Positions 43,549 to 52,192 are shown, numbered from the stretch's first letter. The stretch is 64,000 nucleotides of DNA from Lachnospiraceae bacterium (GCA_017467845.1 JAFUKH010000061.1:62001-126000); one strand, 5' to 3'. Notes: a model not told the origin generated them from the letters alone. A program made the numbers and translations.

Positions 43549-44793
43549 ATGAAAATATGCGGAATCATTGCAGAATACAACCCTTTTCACAATGGTCATA
43601 ATTATCATATTGAGGAGGCTAAGCGTCTGACCGGTGCAGATTATTGCGTTATCGTTATGAGCGGCAATTTTGTACAGAGAGGTTCACCAGCCATTCTGGA
43701 CAAGTATGCTCGTGCGGAAATGGTCTTAAACTGCGGTGCTGATTTAGTTCTGGAGCTTCCCTCCTTCTACTCCACAGGTAGTGCCGAATACTTTGCAAAG
43801 GGTGCTGTTAACCTGCTCCATAAGCTGGGCTGTGTCACACACCTATGCTTTGGAAGCGAATGTGGTGACATTGAAATCCTGACGAAGATTGCTGACATAT
43901 TGGCCAATGAACCACCGGAGTTCCAGGCAATGCTGCGTCATAATTTAAAGTTGGGCAAATCCTACCCCATTGCAAGAAGTCAGGCGCTGCTCCACTTGTA
44001 TCCGGAACTTACCCAGTCCTTGGATGTATTATCTTCACCCAACAATATCTTAGGGATTGAATATATTAAATCCCTGCTCCAGATTGGCAGCGATATCGTT
44101 CCTGTGACTACTGCCCGAAAAGGAAGCGGTTACCACGAGCATCGTTTCACCACCAGTACCGTCCACGCATCTGCAACGGCAATTCGTGTGGCACTCGGTG
44201 AAGGTCGCCCTATCTCTGCCATGGAAGAACAGATTCCGCCGGTAGCGTTTGAAATATTCAGGGACAAGCTTTCTCAGATTCCGCCTATGTGGAAGGATGA
44301 TTTATCCTCACAACTCCGTTACAAACTTCTCTCAGAACGTAATAAAGGCTATGAGGAATATATGGATGTTTCTCCGGATTTATCCGATCGCATCAAGAAA
44401 AAGCTTCCTGAATTTACTACCTTCACAAAATTCAGTGACCTGCTTAAGACAAAGGAAATCACCTATACAAGAGTGTGTCGTTCTCTTCTCCATATTCTAT
44501 TAAATATGAAGAAGCAGGATATGTCCTTCTATAAGGATGCCCTGGATTTAGTTCCCTATGCACGTATTCTGGGCTTTAGAAAGGATTCCAAAGAATTACT
44601 TACCCAGATGAACAAGACCACATCCATCCCGATGATAACCAAGCTGGCAGACGCCTCTTCTATCCTTTCGGAAGATGCTTACAACATGCTGATTCGTGAT
44701 ATCGAAATCAATAGTATCTACTACGGCGTTATTGCAGATAAGATTGGCCAGCCTATCAAAAACGAATATACTACACAGATTGTGATTGTGTAA
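43549..44793 (+). CDS. tmcAL: tRNA(Met) cytidine acetate ligase TmcAL (YlbM)
   Basis: A 414-residue nucleotidyltransferase-fold enzyme that uses acetate and ATP to make N4-acetylcytidine at the wobble base of elongator tRNA-Met. MKICGIIAEYNPFHNGHNYHIEEAKR contains the HxGH-like nucleotide motif; VIVMSGNFVQRGSPAILDKYARAEM and SPNNILGIEYIK follow. ATG at 43549 is chosen: AAAGGA lies upstream and the 30 upstream in-frame residues are not conserved in the family. It uses acetate, and pta-ackA lie divergently next door. Confidence 0.92.
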   Translation: MKICGIIAEYNPFHNGHNYHIEEAKRLTGADYCVIVMSGNFVQRGSPAILDKYARAEMVLNCGADLVLELPSFYSTGSAEYFAKGAVNLLHKLGCVTHLCFGSECGDIEILTKIADILANEPPEFQAMLRHNLKLGKSYPIARSQALLHLYPELTQSLDVLSSPNNILGIEYIKSLLQIGSDIVPVTTARKGSGYHEHRFTTSTVHASATAIRVALGEGRPISAMEEQIPPVAFEIFRDKLSQIPPMWKDDLSSQLRYKLLSERNKGYEEYMDVSPDLSDRIKKKLPEFTTFTKFSDLLKTKEITYTRVCRSLLHILLNMKKQDMSFYKDALDLVPYARILGFRKDSKELLTQMNKTTSIPMITKLADASSILSEDAYNMLIRDIEINSIYYGVIADKIGQPIKNEYTTQIVIV

Positions 44794-44799
44794 GATACA

Positions 44800-44852
44800 A
44801 AATCCCCTATACCGCTTTGAAGTTACTCCTTCATCAGTTATATAGGGGATTT
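44800..44852 (+). terminator. Terminator of tmcAL
   Basis: AAATCCCCTATA and TATAGGGGATTT form a perfect 12-bp stem around a 29-nt loop, followed by a short T-rich stretch. Confidence 0.7.
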
Positions 44853-44874
44853 ATTGTCTTCTAAATGGACATAA

Positions 44875-45101
44875 AGTACCTTATTCACATAAATCACTCA
44901 ATAGATACCTAAATCGCTTCTCCATCTAACATTTTGCACCATATTTTTCTCTGAAAGAATACTTTTTTCTTCTAGGTACCATATTTTCTCAAAACAGGTA
45001 TCTTATCTAAGATATAGTAAACCCAGATACTATTTCAGCATTTTCCCCCAAAAATATTCCCTCATTCGTATCTATGGATATCTTTTTCTTTCTCAGATAC
45101 T
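44875..45101. repeat. GTAYC/GATAC box array, locus C
   Basis: The gene-free stretch between tmcAL and the HTH gene holds units 44875-44909 (AGTACC to GATACC), 44997-45031 (GGTATCT to AGATACT) and 45067-45101 (CGTATCT to AGATACT); in all three the boxes start 28 nt apart. Between the last two units the gap from GATAC to GTATC is 42 nt, exactly as in locus A. Shorter relatives GCACCATATTTT (44936) and GTACCATATTTT (44976) lie between. Confidence 0.55.
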
Positions 45102-45238
45102 TTCTGTCAAAAAAACACTCCGCATATCAAAGTACTAACCTGAAAATATGATTATTTTTCAAATTGCCAATATATTTCAGAGTTACTTATAATAATTACA
45201 AAACATATATACACTAAATGTAGAAAGGAACTAAAGCA

Positions 45239-45694
45239 ATGAAGGATAATCAAGTTACCGGAAATTACTACACACTGGGGCACATGGTCCAATTTACCGG
45301 TCTTACCGACCGTACCCTACGCAATTACATTTCTATGGGACTCTTAATTGGCGAGAAAATAAATAATATATGGCATTTCACACCGGAGCAGGTGGAGGCC
45401 TTTGTAAAGTCCCCTTCTGTTCGTCCCAGTATCCTTGCTAAAAAGAACGCTCTGGTATATGACTTTCTCTTAGATGACAAGAAGAAATCAGAACAATGTT
45501 GCATCATACTGGATATACCCGGAGTTAATGAAAAAGAAGCATCTGAATTTTTCTGCTATTCAATAAATGATGGAACATACCAGAATATACACTTCTCCTT
45601 TGACAGTGCCGGTTATACTCCACGAGTTATATTGAAAGGTGATGCTTCTGAAGTACTTAAACTTGTAAATAACTTCTATCATTTAAACTCTTAA
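45239..45694 (+). CDS. MerR-like helix-turn-helix protein
   Basis: A 151-residue protein. The first 60 residues form a MerR/excisionase-like HTH: YYTLGHMVQFTGLTDRTLRNYISMGLLIGEKINNIWHFTPEQVEAFVK. The C-terminal half (about 85-150) has alternating hydrophobic residues and a CCIILDIPG stretch, perhaps a sensor or dimer domain; no ligand motif seen. AAAGGA precedes the ATG. It is monocistronic, bounded by the locus C box array upstream and a terminator downstream. Confidence 0.75.
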   Translation: MKDNQVTGNYYTLGHMVQFTGLTDRTLRNYISMGLLIGEKINNIWHFTPEQVEAFVKSPSVRPSILAKKNALVYDFLLDDKKKSEQCCIILDIPGVNEKEASEFFCYSINDGTYQNIHFSFDSAGYTPRVILKGDASEVLKLVNNFYHLNS

Positions 45695-45708
45695 TCTATA
45701 CAAAATAA

Positions 45709-45738
45709 GAGTCCCACTTCTCTCTGGTCGTGGGACTC
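45709..45738. terminator. Bidirectional terminator
   Basis: GAGTCCCAC and GTGGGACTC form a perfect 9-bp stem with a 12-nt loop between the convergent HTH and carbamoyltransferase-like genes. Flanking A/T tracts are weak. Confidence 0.65.
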
Positions 45739-45756
45739 TCATAAACTCTTCATTAT

Positions 45757-46587
45757 TCATCTGGTTATACAGAAAATCATAATCGCCTGCTGTACCTCCA
45801 GCAGACATTTCTTAAACTCATAGCCCACAAAAAAATCAGAATTGATTACCTCAGCAGAAACTTCCTCCCCTCGATAAAATGGCGGGCAGGGATTCAAGAT
45901 TGCTCCGGTATTAGCCAATTTCATAGCTTCCAGTGTCACCTGACAATCCTTAAAATCAGGTAAGACACTTGCCGGAAGCGAATCGGTACAAACAATATCC
46001 TTCCCCTTCACAGCGTCATAAATATTATGGTGTACCTTCAATCCTTCTATCTCATAGCCCTCTCCGCAACACTGCTCTAATTCAAATCCGCAGAGCTGAG
46101 CTGCTTCCTTCCATGCCAGCCCAATATTTCCCCTCTTACCACAGAACAAGAACTTATCCTTGATAAAGTCCTCTCTTATTTTAGAAAGAGCATACATATC
46201 GGACATAAGCTCACAAGGATGATTCACATCCGTCATAGCATTAATCACCGGTACTGCAGAATACTTCGCCATTTCTTCCAAAACTCGAATATCCTTATGT
46301 CTGACAATAATCAGATCTGCCCAATTATTCAAATATCCACAGACATCCTGCAAGGCCTCCTTCTTATCGAGGGTCTCCGTAGGAAATAATATAGATTGCC
46401 CTCCCAGAAGATAGATGCCTTTCTCAAAGGTTACTCTGGTCCGAATACTTGAGTTTGTGAAAAACAATACCACAGTTTTTCCTTTCAAGCAGTCTCTATA
46501 TTCTCCTTGCAAAAGCTCGTCAGCTAAGTAAAAGATATCATATATATCACTTTTCTTAAAATCTGTCAAGTGAATCAAATGTTTCAT
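45757..46587 (-). CDS. Ornithine/aspartate carbamoyltransferase-like protein
   Basis: A 276-residue member of the carbamoyltransferase fold, shorter than the usual 300-330. The carbamoyl-phosphate loop, normally STRT, is SIRT (47-50: NSSIRTRVTFEKG). HPCELMSD takes the place of HPCQ-x-L-x-D, and the ornithine-side HCLPxxRG motif is replaced by NPCPPFYRGEEV. The substrate is therefore uncertain; it may be a divergent enzyme or a non-catalytic relative. It ends the Nudix-ATC-hydrolase-like cluster, 2 bp after Nudix. Confidence 0.75.
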   Translation of the reverse strand: MKHLIHLTDFKKSDIYDIFYLADELLQGEYRDCLKGKTVVLFFTNSSIRTRVTFEKGIYLLGGQSILFPTETLDKKEALQDVCGYLNNWADLIIVRHKDIRVLEEMAKYSAVPVINAMTDVNHPCELMSDMYALSKIREDFIKDKFLFCGKRGNIGLAWKEAAQLCGFELEQCCGEGYEIEGLKVHHNIYDAVKGKDIVCTDSLPASVLPDFKDCQVTLEAMKLANTGAILNPCPPFYRGEEVSAEVINSDFFVGYEFKKCLLEVQQAIMIFCITR

Positions 46588-46589
46588 CG

Positions 46590-47090
46590 TTAAAACTCCA
46601 CCACTTCCGTAAACACAACCTTCTCGCCATCGGCAATCCCCGCATAGACCTTATCATCATAGCGTCCCACCCGCAAATAATGCTCTAAAGCACACTGGGT
46701 GGAAAGTGGCATTTTTAGCTCCGGTATCTCCTCAAAGCAAAACCATTTAAGCTCTCCCTCGTTAGAGGAAAGCTCCCCTTCATACTCCTTGGATAGCTCT
46801 GCGAAAAAATAGTAATTCTGACGAATCTCATCCTTTGCACCACGCAGTACAATATATCTGAGTTTCAAATCACGCAGCATGTCCTCTGTAATCCCCAGTT
46901 CCTCCTTAAGTTCTCTTAAGACGCAAGCCTTGGGATTATTCAGTTCATTTTCTTCAAAATGCCCGCCTGCCGCTCCAATCCACATATTCGAAACCACCTT
47001 GGACCCCTGGCGATACAATAAGAGCATCTTGTCACCCTGCATCAAATAGATGGCAGTCATATTTCTTAGTTTTCCGTCATATAACATAGA
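46590..47090 (-). CDS. Nudix hydrolase
   Basis: A 166-residue protein. The Nudix box GHFEENELNNPKACVLRELKEELGI is complete but has two extra residues between the first Glu and the REL part. MTAIYLMQGDKMLLLYRQGSKVVSNMWIGAAGG precedes it. It probably hydrolyses a nucleoside diphosphate derivative, possibly an oxidised nucleotide. ATG at 47090 is preferred over 47111 because AAGGG lies 9 nt upstream; the upstream start overlaps the preceding gene by 13 nt. Confidence 0.85.
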   Translation of the reverse strand, partial: SMLYDGKLRNMTAIYLMQGDKMLLLYRQGSKVVSNMWIGAAGGHFEENELNNPKACVLRELKEELGITEDMLRDLKLRYIVLRGAKDEIRQNYYFFAELSKEYEGELSSNEGELKWFCFEEIPELKMPLSTQCALEHYLRVGRYDDKVYAGIADGEKVVFTEVVEF

Positions 47091-47098
47091 TTTCACCC

Positions 47099-47629
47099 TT
47101 ACTTCACCCATAATTTAAAATCACAACAATCTCCACCCATCCCCAGGGTTTTACTTCTCCCCCAGACAAGCCGTGGATGCATATTTCCATAGCAGATATC
47201 ATCGGACTTACAGAAAAACTGTGTCAGCTCCGGACAACCATGCTTTTTACAGGTTTCTACATAAGGGCAAACTACCATATTTACCGCAAAGCCATTTTCC
47301 TGCTCTACCTCTACAAACTCAAATCCGGCCGCATGTCCGAATACTTTGTCCAGCATCACCCTCATAATTCCCGGAACCTTTTTGTGCATTCCGGGGATTT
47401 TCATTAAGATCGGAATCATTTTGGCCATCTTCTCAATCTTCAAAAAACACCACTTCTCAAAAACTGCCAGAGCCTTGTCCTTGCTTCCTTCCTTTTTCAG
47501 AAGAACTTCATAAAAAGCAATACATGGCAGAATCTGCTCCAAATGAGCCATCTGTGCTTTGCTGACATTCTCATGCTCCATCACCAACTCTGCTGTACGA
47601 CGATAGACATTCTCCAGAAGCTCCCCCAA
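47099..47629 (-). CDS. ATC-hydrolase-like protein (L-2-amino-thiazoline-4-carboxylate hydrolase family)
   Basis: A 176-residue protein. MVVCPYVETCKKHGCPELTQFFCKSDDICYGNMHPRLVWGRSKTLGMGGDCCDFKLWVK at the end has the CPY, D-x-x-x-Y and TL-x-x-G-x-x-CCDF pattern of the family. Many members have unknown roles despite the name. The only start in this frame is TTG at 47629, without a good SD. An ATG-initiated frame at 47581-47721 (MEKDKALAYAKKC) precedes it in another frame; one inserted A near 47661 would join them, so the gene may be frameshifted. Confidence 0.65.
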   Translation of the reverse strand: MGELLENVYRRTAELVMEHENVSKAQMAHLEQILPCIAFYEVLLKKEGSKDKALAVFEKWCFLKIEKMAKMIPILMKIPGMHKKVPGIMRVMLDKVFGHAAGFEFVEVEQENGFAVNMVVCPYVETCKKHGCPELTQFFCKSDDICYGNMHPRLVWGRSKTLGMGGDCCDFKLWVK

Positions 47630-47742
47630 CCATTTCGTACAAATTCCTTCTTCAAACTGCTTGGCATAGGTTCTTTATTAATGCATTTTTTTGCATATGC
47701 TAAAGCTTTATCTTTCTCCATGGACTTTACCAACCTTTCAAA

Positions 47743-48284
47743 CTACACATTAGCATTTATCTCTTTCACAATCTCCACTACAGTAATGCATCCATCTACT
47801 AACATTTCGCATATTGGTGGTTGCTCTGAATCATCATCCGCATTTCCCAATATCGCTTAGCAAGTCGCAAATTCTCCTGCTTATCCGACGTTCCTTTAAA
47901 ACATTTCGTTGCATCGCCTTCAAAAACATTTCCCTGCACATCCAGTTTTACAATGTGGTAGGTAGGGCGCCCTATCTCAGCAAAGAACTTTCCCCAATTA
48001 TCCGCTTCCTCAAATGTTTTCGATACATACAAGCAACTCATTCTGGATGGATACTGAGGATATTTTTCCTTCCTTATCTCTTCCAGTGCCAATTCACGCA
48101 AAGCCACGGCAGTATGATGTTCCAGTTCCTTTCCCTCATACTTTGCCGAATTTGCATAGATTTCTTCTACAATAACCATTTTCTCATAAACCCTACGATA
48201 CACACCACTATGATGTTCCTCATCAAATATAATCTGTTGTCCTACCTGCATTGGACATTCTGTTACAACATGATAGACGTACAT
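47743..48284 (-). pseudogene. DUF2441 family gene with a 1-nt frameshift
   Basis: The intact part (47799-48284, 161 residues) starts MYVYHVVTECPMQVGQQIIFDEEHHSGVYRRVYEKM, typical of DUF2441. Near 47843-47845 the frame changes: as it stands it ends in RMMIQSNHQYAKC. Adding one A restores NADDDSEQPPICEMLVDGCITVVEIVKEINANV, ending at 47743, the normal C-terminus of this family as I remember it. Either a recent inactivating deletion or an assembly error in an A run. Function of the family is unknown. Confidence 0.7.
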
Positions 48285-48314
48285 CTCATTTCTCCTCTCA
48301 TCCTCTGTAAAGAT

Positions 48315-48779
48315 TTATTCCTCACAAATATCTGCCGTCTTCACCGGTATCACTTTCTGCAAATCCGGCAGTGCCACTTCCACCTGATAACCAATCTTTC
48401 CTGCCGAAAAGATAATGGTCTCAAAATTTACCGCACTTTCATCCACGGTAGTAGTGAACAATTTCTTCATCCCGATTGGAGAACAGCCACCATGCACATA
48501 TCCGGTAAGTGGTAACAGCTCCTTTGCTTTAATCATCTGGATGCTCTTTTCTCCTACAGCTTTAGCCGCTTTTTTAAGGTCCAGTTCCTTACAGACAGGA
48601 ACCATAAATACATAATTTTTCTTGCTGGCACCGATGGTTACCAATGTCTTAAATACCTGCTCCGGGTTCTCTCCAAGCACCTCTGCAACCTCGATTCCGC
48701 TGATTACATCACTATATGTATAACTTTTATACGCTACCTTCTTCTGGTCTAATACGCGCATTACATTTGTTTTTTCCAT
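48315..48779 (-). CDS. ybaK: YbaK/EbsC family Cys-tRNA(Pro) deacylase
   Basis: A 154-residue editing-domain protein. EKTNVMRVLDQKKVAYKSYTY, GENPEQVFKTLVTIG with the catalytic Lys, MVPVCKELDLKKAAKAVGEKSIQM and GYVHGGCSPIGMKKLFTTTVDE are the usual family blocks. It hydrolyses mischarged Cys-tRNA(Pro). ATG at 48779 follows AGGGAG; an in-frame GTG at 48788 is less likely. Confidence 0.94.
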   Translation of the reverse strand: MEKTNVMRVLDQKKVAYKSYTYSDVISGIEVAEVLGENPEQVFKTLVTIGASKKNYVFMVPVCKELDLKKAAKAVGEKSIQMIKAKELLPLTGYVHGGCSPIGMKKLFTTTVDESAVNFETIIFSAGKIGYQVEVALPDLQKVIPVKTADICEE

Positions 48780-48859
48780 TATTATCACTCCCTATTACTA
48801 TTGACTCGCAAACTCGCGCTCCGCTCCACTTGTTTTTCTTATGCGCTAAGTATATCACA

Positions 48860-48884
48860 AAAAGAAAAGCTCTCATAGAGAGCC
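48860..48884 (-). terminator. Terminator of the chemoreceptor gene
   Basis: Minus strand GGCTCTC, 3-nt loop, GAGAGC, then TTTTCTTTTT. It lies 14 bp after the chemoreceptor stop. Confidence 0.75.
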
Positions 48885-48898
48885 TTTCTTCAATCTCT

Positions 48899-50605
48899 TT
48901 ATTCTCTTAATTTAAACTGACCAACCAAATCGTCCATAGTACTTGCCTGTGCTGACAACTCTTCGCTGGTAGCAGAGGTTTCTTCCGCTGTTGCGGAGTT
49001 TGCCTCCACGATTTCTGAGATTCTGGTAACACCGGCTTCTGCCTGTTCCATAGATTCTGCCTGCTGCTCTATTGTCATACTTAAATCCTTTGCACGTTGT
49101 GCAATCGTATGAATATCCACAACGACTTTGCCCAGTACATCTGCAGTTCTGGTAGCAGCCTCAGAGCCAATCTCAACCTCTCTCATAGAACCTTCAATTA
49201 ATTCACGTGTATTAACCGCTGATTTTGCACTCTGCTCTGCCAGATTACGAATCTGATCTGCAACAACCGCAAATCCTCTTCCTGCTTCTCCTGCTCTGGC
49301 TGCCTCAATGGATGCATTTAGTGAAAGCAGATTAGTCTGACTCGCAATATCTTCAATTTCAGATATTACATTACCTATTCGAAGTGAAGTTTCGCTGATT
49401 CTTCCCATTGCCTCAGTCATAACAGCCATTTCATTTCTGCTCTTCTCTGCTTCCCCTGCAACACGCTCGGATTCTTCGTAAGATGTATTTACTTCCTTTA
49501 CGGTATGCTCAAGAGAATATGTAATTTCACTAATCGTTGCCTGCATTTCTTCTACCGATGCCGCCTGATCCGTAGCACCTTCTGCAAGTGCCTGAGCTGC
49601 TTCCGCAAGATTGGTTGCACCGGAGGATACCATCTGAGAAGCTTCCCTTACATCCTTCAAGGTGCTATCCATCTGACGATTCATTCGTCTGATAGCATCT
49701 AATAATCCGTGATAATCTCCCACATACTCTTCTTCGCAGGATGTGGTAATATTAAAATCTCCATTTGCCATATCGCCAAGAAGCTGCTCTAAATCACCAA
49801 AGATTAAAGAAAGCTTTGCAGTAGTCGCCGTTACAGCCTTTAACATATCACCCACTTCATCATCATAGGTATAATCCGGGAATGGTGAAAGAATATCCCC
49901 TTTGGCAAAGGAATCCATACGAACACCTAATTCATGCAACGGATTGGCAATATCATTAGCCACTGCTGTTCCGATTTTAATTGCCACGATACAAGCAGCT
50001 GCAATAATAATGAGAATCAAAACAATCAAAACAGCTTGCATAATATTTAAGGTCTTCTGGGTTTCGTCACCTAACGAAATATTTGCATTCATGAAGGATT
50101 GGAATGCATCATATACTGCTTCATATGCAGTTGCTAATTCTGAAAATGCGAGCGCCTGTGCCTGCTTAGACATATCCGCATCCGTCGTCGCTCCAAGACT
50201 TAAAACCTTGGCATCTACTTCCAAATAGACTTCCAACGCCGCTTCGATGGCATCATAAGATTGCCTTCCTATATCCGTAACTACAGAAGCTTCAATGGGA
50301 ACCATATATTCTTTCAATAATGCTACAGACTCATCGTGCTGTGCAATCATCTTATCAATATAAGCCTGTTCGTCATAACCAATTGCACCACGGGTAGCAC
50401 TTCTAACATCCGCAAGCTCTGCCATCGCCAGACCTAATTCACCCTGTGGAAACGCATAGTAAGTCAGCACATGATTATACTGTCCTGACATGTAAATCAG
50501 TACAATCGTTGCCAATACTGCCGCCAAAGCTGCCATTCCCACTGTGATTATGGAACTTCGTGTCAATCTCTTCTTAATCCTCATAAGTCGCAATTTTTTT
50601 AACAT
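48899..50605 (-). CDS. Methyl-accepting chemotaxis protein
   Basis: A 568-residue chemoreceptor. TM1 (about 17-40), a four-helix-bundle sensor (about 41-185), TM2 (about 187-212), HAMP (about 213-265) and a cytoplasmic coiled coil with the highly conserved tip EIEDIASQTNLLSLNASIEAARAGEAGRGFAVVADQIRNLAEQSA. It feeds CheA/CheW; none is in the window. The ligand is unknown. Its promoter is TTGACA-17-TAAAAT. Confidence 0.95.
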   Translation of the reverse strand: MLKKLRLMRIKKRLTRSSIITVGMAALAAVLATIVLIYMSGQYNHVLTYYAFPQGELGLAMAELADVRSATRGAIGYDEQAYIDKMIAQHDESVALLKEYMVPIEASVVTDIGRQSYDAIEAALEVYLEVDAKVLSLGATTDADMSKQAQALAFSELATAYEAVYDAFQSFMNANISLGDETQKTLNIMQAVLIVLILIIIAAACIVAIKIGTAVANDIANPLHELGVRMDSFAKGDILSPFPDYTYDDEVGDMLKAVTATTAKLSLIFGDLEQLLGDMANGDFNITTSCEEEYVGDYHGLLDAIRRMNRQMDSTLKDVREASQMVSSGATNLAEAAQALAEGATDQAASVEEMQATISEITYSLEHTVKEVNTSYEESERVAGEAEKSRNEMAVMTEAMGRISETSLRIGNVISEIEDIASQTNLLSLNASIEAARAGEAGRGFAVVADQIRNLAEQSAKSAVNTRELIEGSMREVEIGSEAATRTADVLGKVVVDIHTIAQRAKDLSMTIEQQAESMEQAEAGVTRISEIVEANSATAEETSATSEELSAQASTMDDLVGQFKLRE

Positions 50606-50664
50606 ACCGTCCCCGCCTCCTTAATATTTTGAAAATTTCATTTTTCAGAACACGCTTTTATACA

Positions 50665-50693
50665 ATTTTACTATGTATGCCTTGAATTGTCAA
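50665..50693 (-). promoter_or_regulatory. Promoter of the chemoreceptor gene
   Basis: Minus strand TTGACA (50688-50693), 17 bp, TAAAAT (50665-50670), 60 bp before the ATG. A GTACC/AGTACT element (50699-50729) lies directly upstream of the -35. Confidence 0.7.
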
Positions 50694-50698
50694 ACTAA

Positions 50699-50729
50699 AG
50701 TACCATATAATTCAAGGAGCTGCAGTACT
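50699..50729. repeat. Short GTACC/GTACT element upstream of the chemoreceptor promoter
   Basis: AGTACCATAT begins at 50699 and AGTACTATT follows 25 nt later, resembling the units at 26.6 and 44.9 kb but with shorter spacing (24-25 nt). Likely a degenerate member. Confidence 0.35.
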
Positions 50730-50764
50730 ATTTCCCAACGAAAAACTCCCTTAGCTCTGATATG

Positions 50765-50798
50765 TACCCTCTTTACTGGACACCCAGTAAGGAGGGTA
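50765..50798 (+). promoter_or_regulatory. Hairpin masking the orfA ribosome site
   Basis: TACCCTCTTTACTGG (50765-50779) pairs with CCAGTAAGGAGGGTA (50784-50798) over 15 nt with one wobble pair. The right arm contains the SD AAGGAGGG. Transcription entering from outside the element would fold this and block transposase synthesis, a known kind of IS protection. Confidence 0.6.
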
Positions 50799-50803
50799 TT
50801 TTT

Positions 50804-51373
50804 ATGCGCTACTCTTATGAGTACAAAAGAAAATGTGTAGAGATGTATAGGAGAGGTGTTTATCCAAAAACTCTAGAAGGTGTTTCTGAAGAAACCTTTA
50901 AGGGAACTGTCCGAAAATGGTTTCGAATCGAGAATTCTCAAGGGCCTGATGCATTAAGACATAAAGGGCAAAATAGGATATGGACCCCCGAAGCCAAACT
51001 TGAACTTATTTCACAAGTGCTCTCGGGTAAATCGTATAAGTCAGTTGCATTTGAAGCCGGTATTAGTGATGGAATGTTATATCAATGGGTTCGCAAATAT
51101 AAAATATATGGTTATAATGGACTTATAGACAAGAAGAAAGGTCGTAAGTCTAAGAATCCAGATATGAAAAAGATAAATATAAACAACCCACGAAAACTTG
51201 AAGAATCAGAATACGAAGAACTCATACGCTTGAGAGCAGAAAATGAATATATTAAGGCAGAAAATGAAGTAATAAAAAAAGAGATCGCCTTGAGAGAAGA
51301 AAAACAGGCTGCGCTACTCAAGGCGAAAAAGCAGCAATCATCAAAGAACTTCGTGAAAAAGGATACCAATTAA
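50804..51373 (+). CDS. IS3-family transposase OrfA
   Basis: A 189-residue DNA-binding part: MRYSYEYKRKCVEMYRRGVYP, a second HTH-like WTPEAKLELISQVLSGKSYKSVAFEAGISDGMLYQWVRKYKIYG, then a Lys/Glu leucine-zipper-like helix (about 125-175). ATG at 50804 is 7 nt after AAGGAGGG. AAAAAAA at 51274-51280, read ATA AAA AAA, is a candidate -1 slip site from which the orfB frame is open onwards, so an OrfAB fusion is likely. Confidence 0.85.
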   Translation: MRYSYEYKRKCVEMYRRGVYPKTLEGVSEETFKGTVRKWFRIENSQGPDALRHKGQNRIWTPEAKLELISQVLSGKSYKSVAFEAGISDGMLYQWVRKYKIYGYNGLIDKKKGRKSKNPDMKKININNPRKLEESEYEELIRLRAENEYIKAENEVIKKEIALREEKQAALLKAKKQQSSKNFVKKDTN

Positions 51374-51381
51374 AATATCTT

Positions 51382-52192
51382 TTGAAGGCAATGGGAATGG
51401 CAAAATCTACTTACTATTTTGAACTTAGTAAGACGAATGTTGTAGCAGAACGAAATGAAGAGTTGATGGTAACAGTAAAAGAAATCTTTGAACAAAACAA
51501 AGGCAGATATGGTGTTCGTAGAGTTCATAGAGAACTTCTTAACCGTGGTTGCCGAGTAAATCATAAACGTGTTCAACGTCTTATGCATGTCATGGGCTTA
51601 TTAGGAAAACGTCCAAAGGAAAAATATCATTCTTATAAAGGAGAAATTGGAAAGATTGCAGATAACGTCATAGATAGAGACTTCAGCACAACTGCACCAT
51701 TTCAAAAATGGACTACTGATGTATCGCAGTTTAGTTTTTCGTGGGGAAAATGCTATATCTCACCAATTTTAGATATGAATACAAATGAGATTATTTCCTA
51801 CGATTTATCCCAAAGTCCCAACATGGAGCAGATTCATCGTATGGTTAATAGAGCATTTGAAAAATTCCCATCTGTCAATGGTTTGATATTTCACTCTGAC
51901 CAAGGATGGCAATATCAACATGCCTATTTTAGAAACGTTCTAAAGGAGCATGGGATTATTCAATCTATGTCACGAAAAGGGAATTGCTATGATAACTGCA
52001 TCATGGAAACATTCTTTGGAAGACTCAAAAACGAAATGTATTATGGATACGAAAAAGAATATGAAACATTTGATGACTTTGCTGAAGCTGTTAAAGAATA
52101 TATAGACTATTACAACAACGAAAGAATTCAGGCAAAAACAAAATGGATGTCCCCCCGTAAAATACAGGGAAGCATCCATGTGCTGTGCCTAA
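51382..52192 (+). pseudogene. IS3-family transposase OrfB (3' frameshift)
   Basis: The catalytic part with DDE residues in KWTTDVSQF, FHSDQGWQYQH and NCIMETFFGRLKNEMYYG. In IS3 elements it is usually made as an OrfAB fusion by -1 frameshifting. Six C at 52151-52156 shift the frame: five would give WMSPVKYREASMCCA and a stop at 52190-52192, matching the family ending; six turn it into SPRKIQGSIH and run to 52497, out of the element. All catalytic residues precede the shift, but activity is doubtful. Confidence 0.8.

Noticed and set aside
47814..48515. 233-codon open frame on the plus strand
   Set aside because: Antisense to the DUF2441 and ybaK genes; composition is that of a shadow frame.
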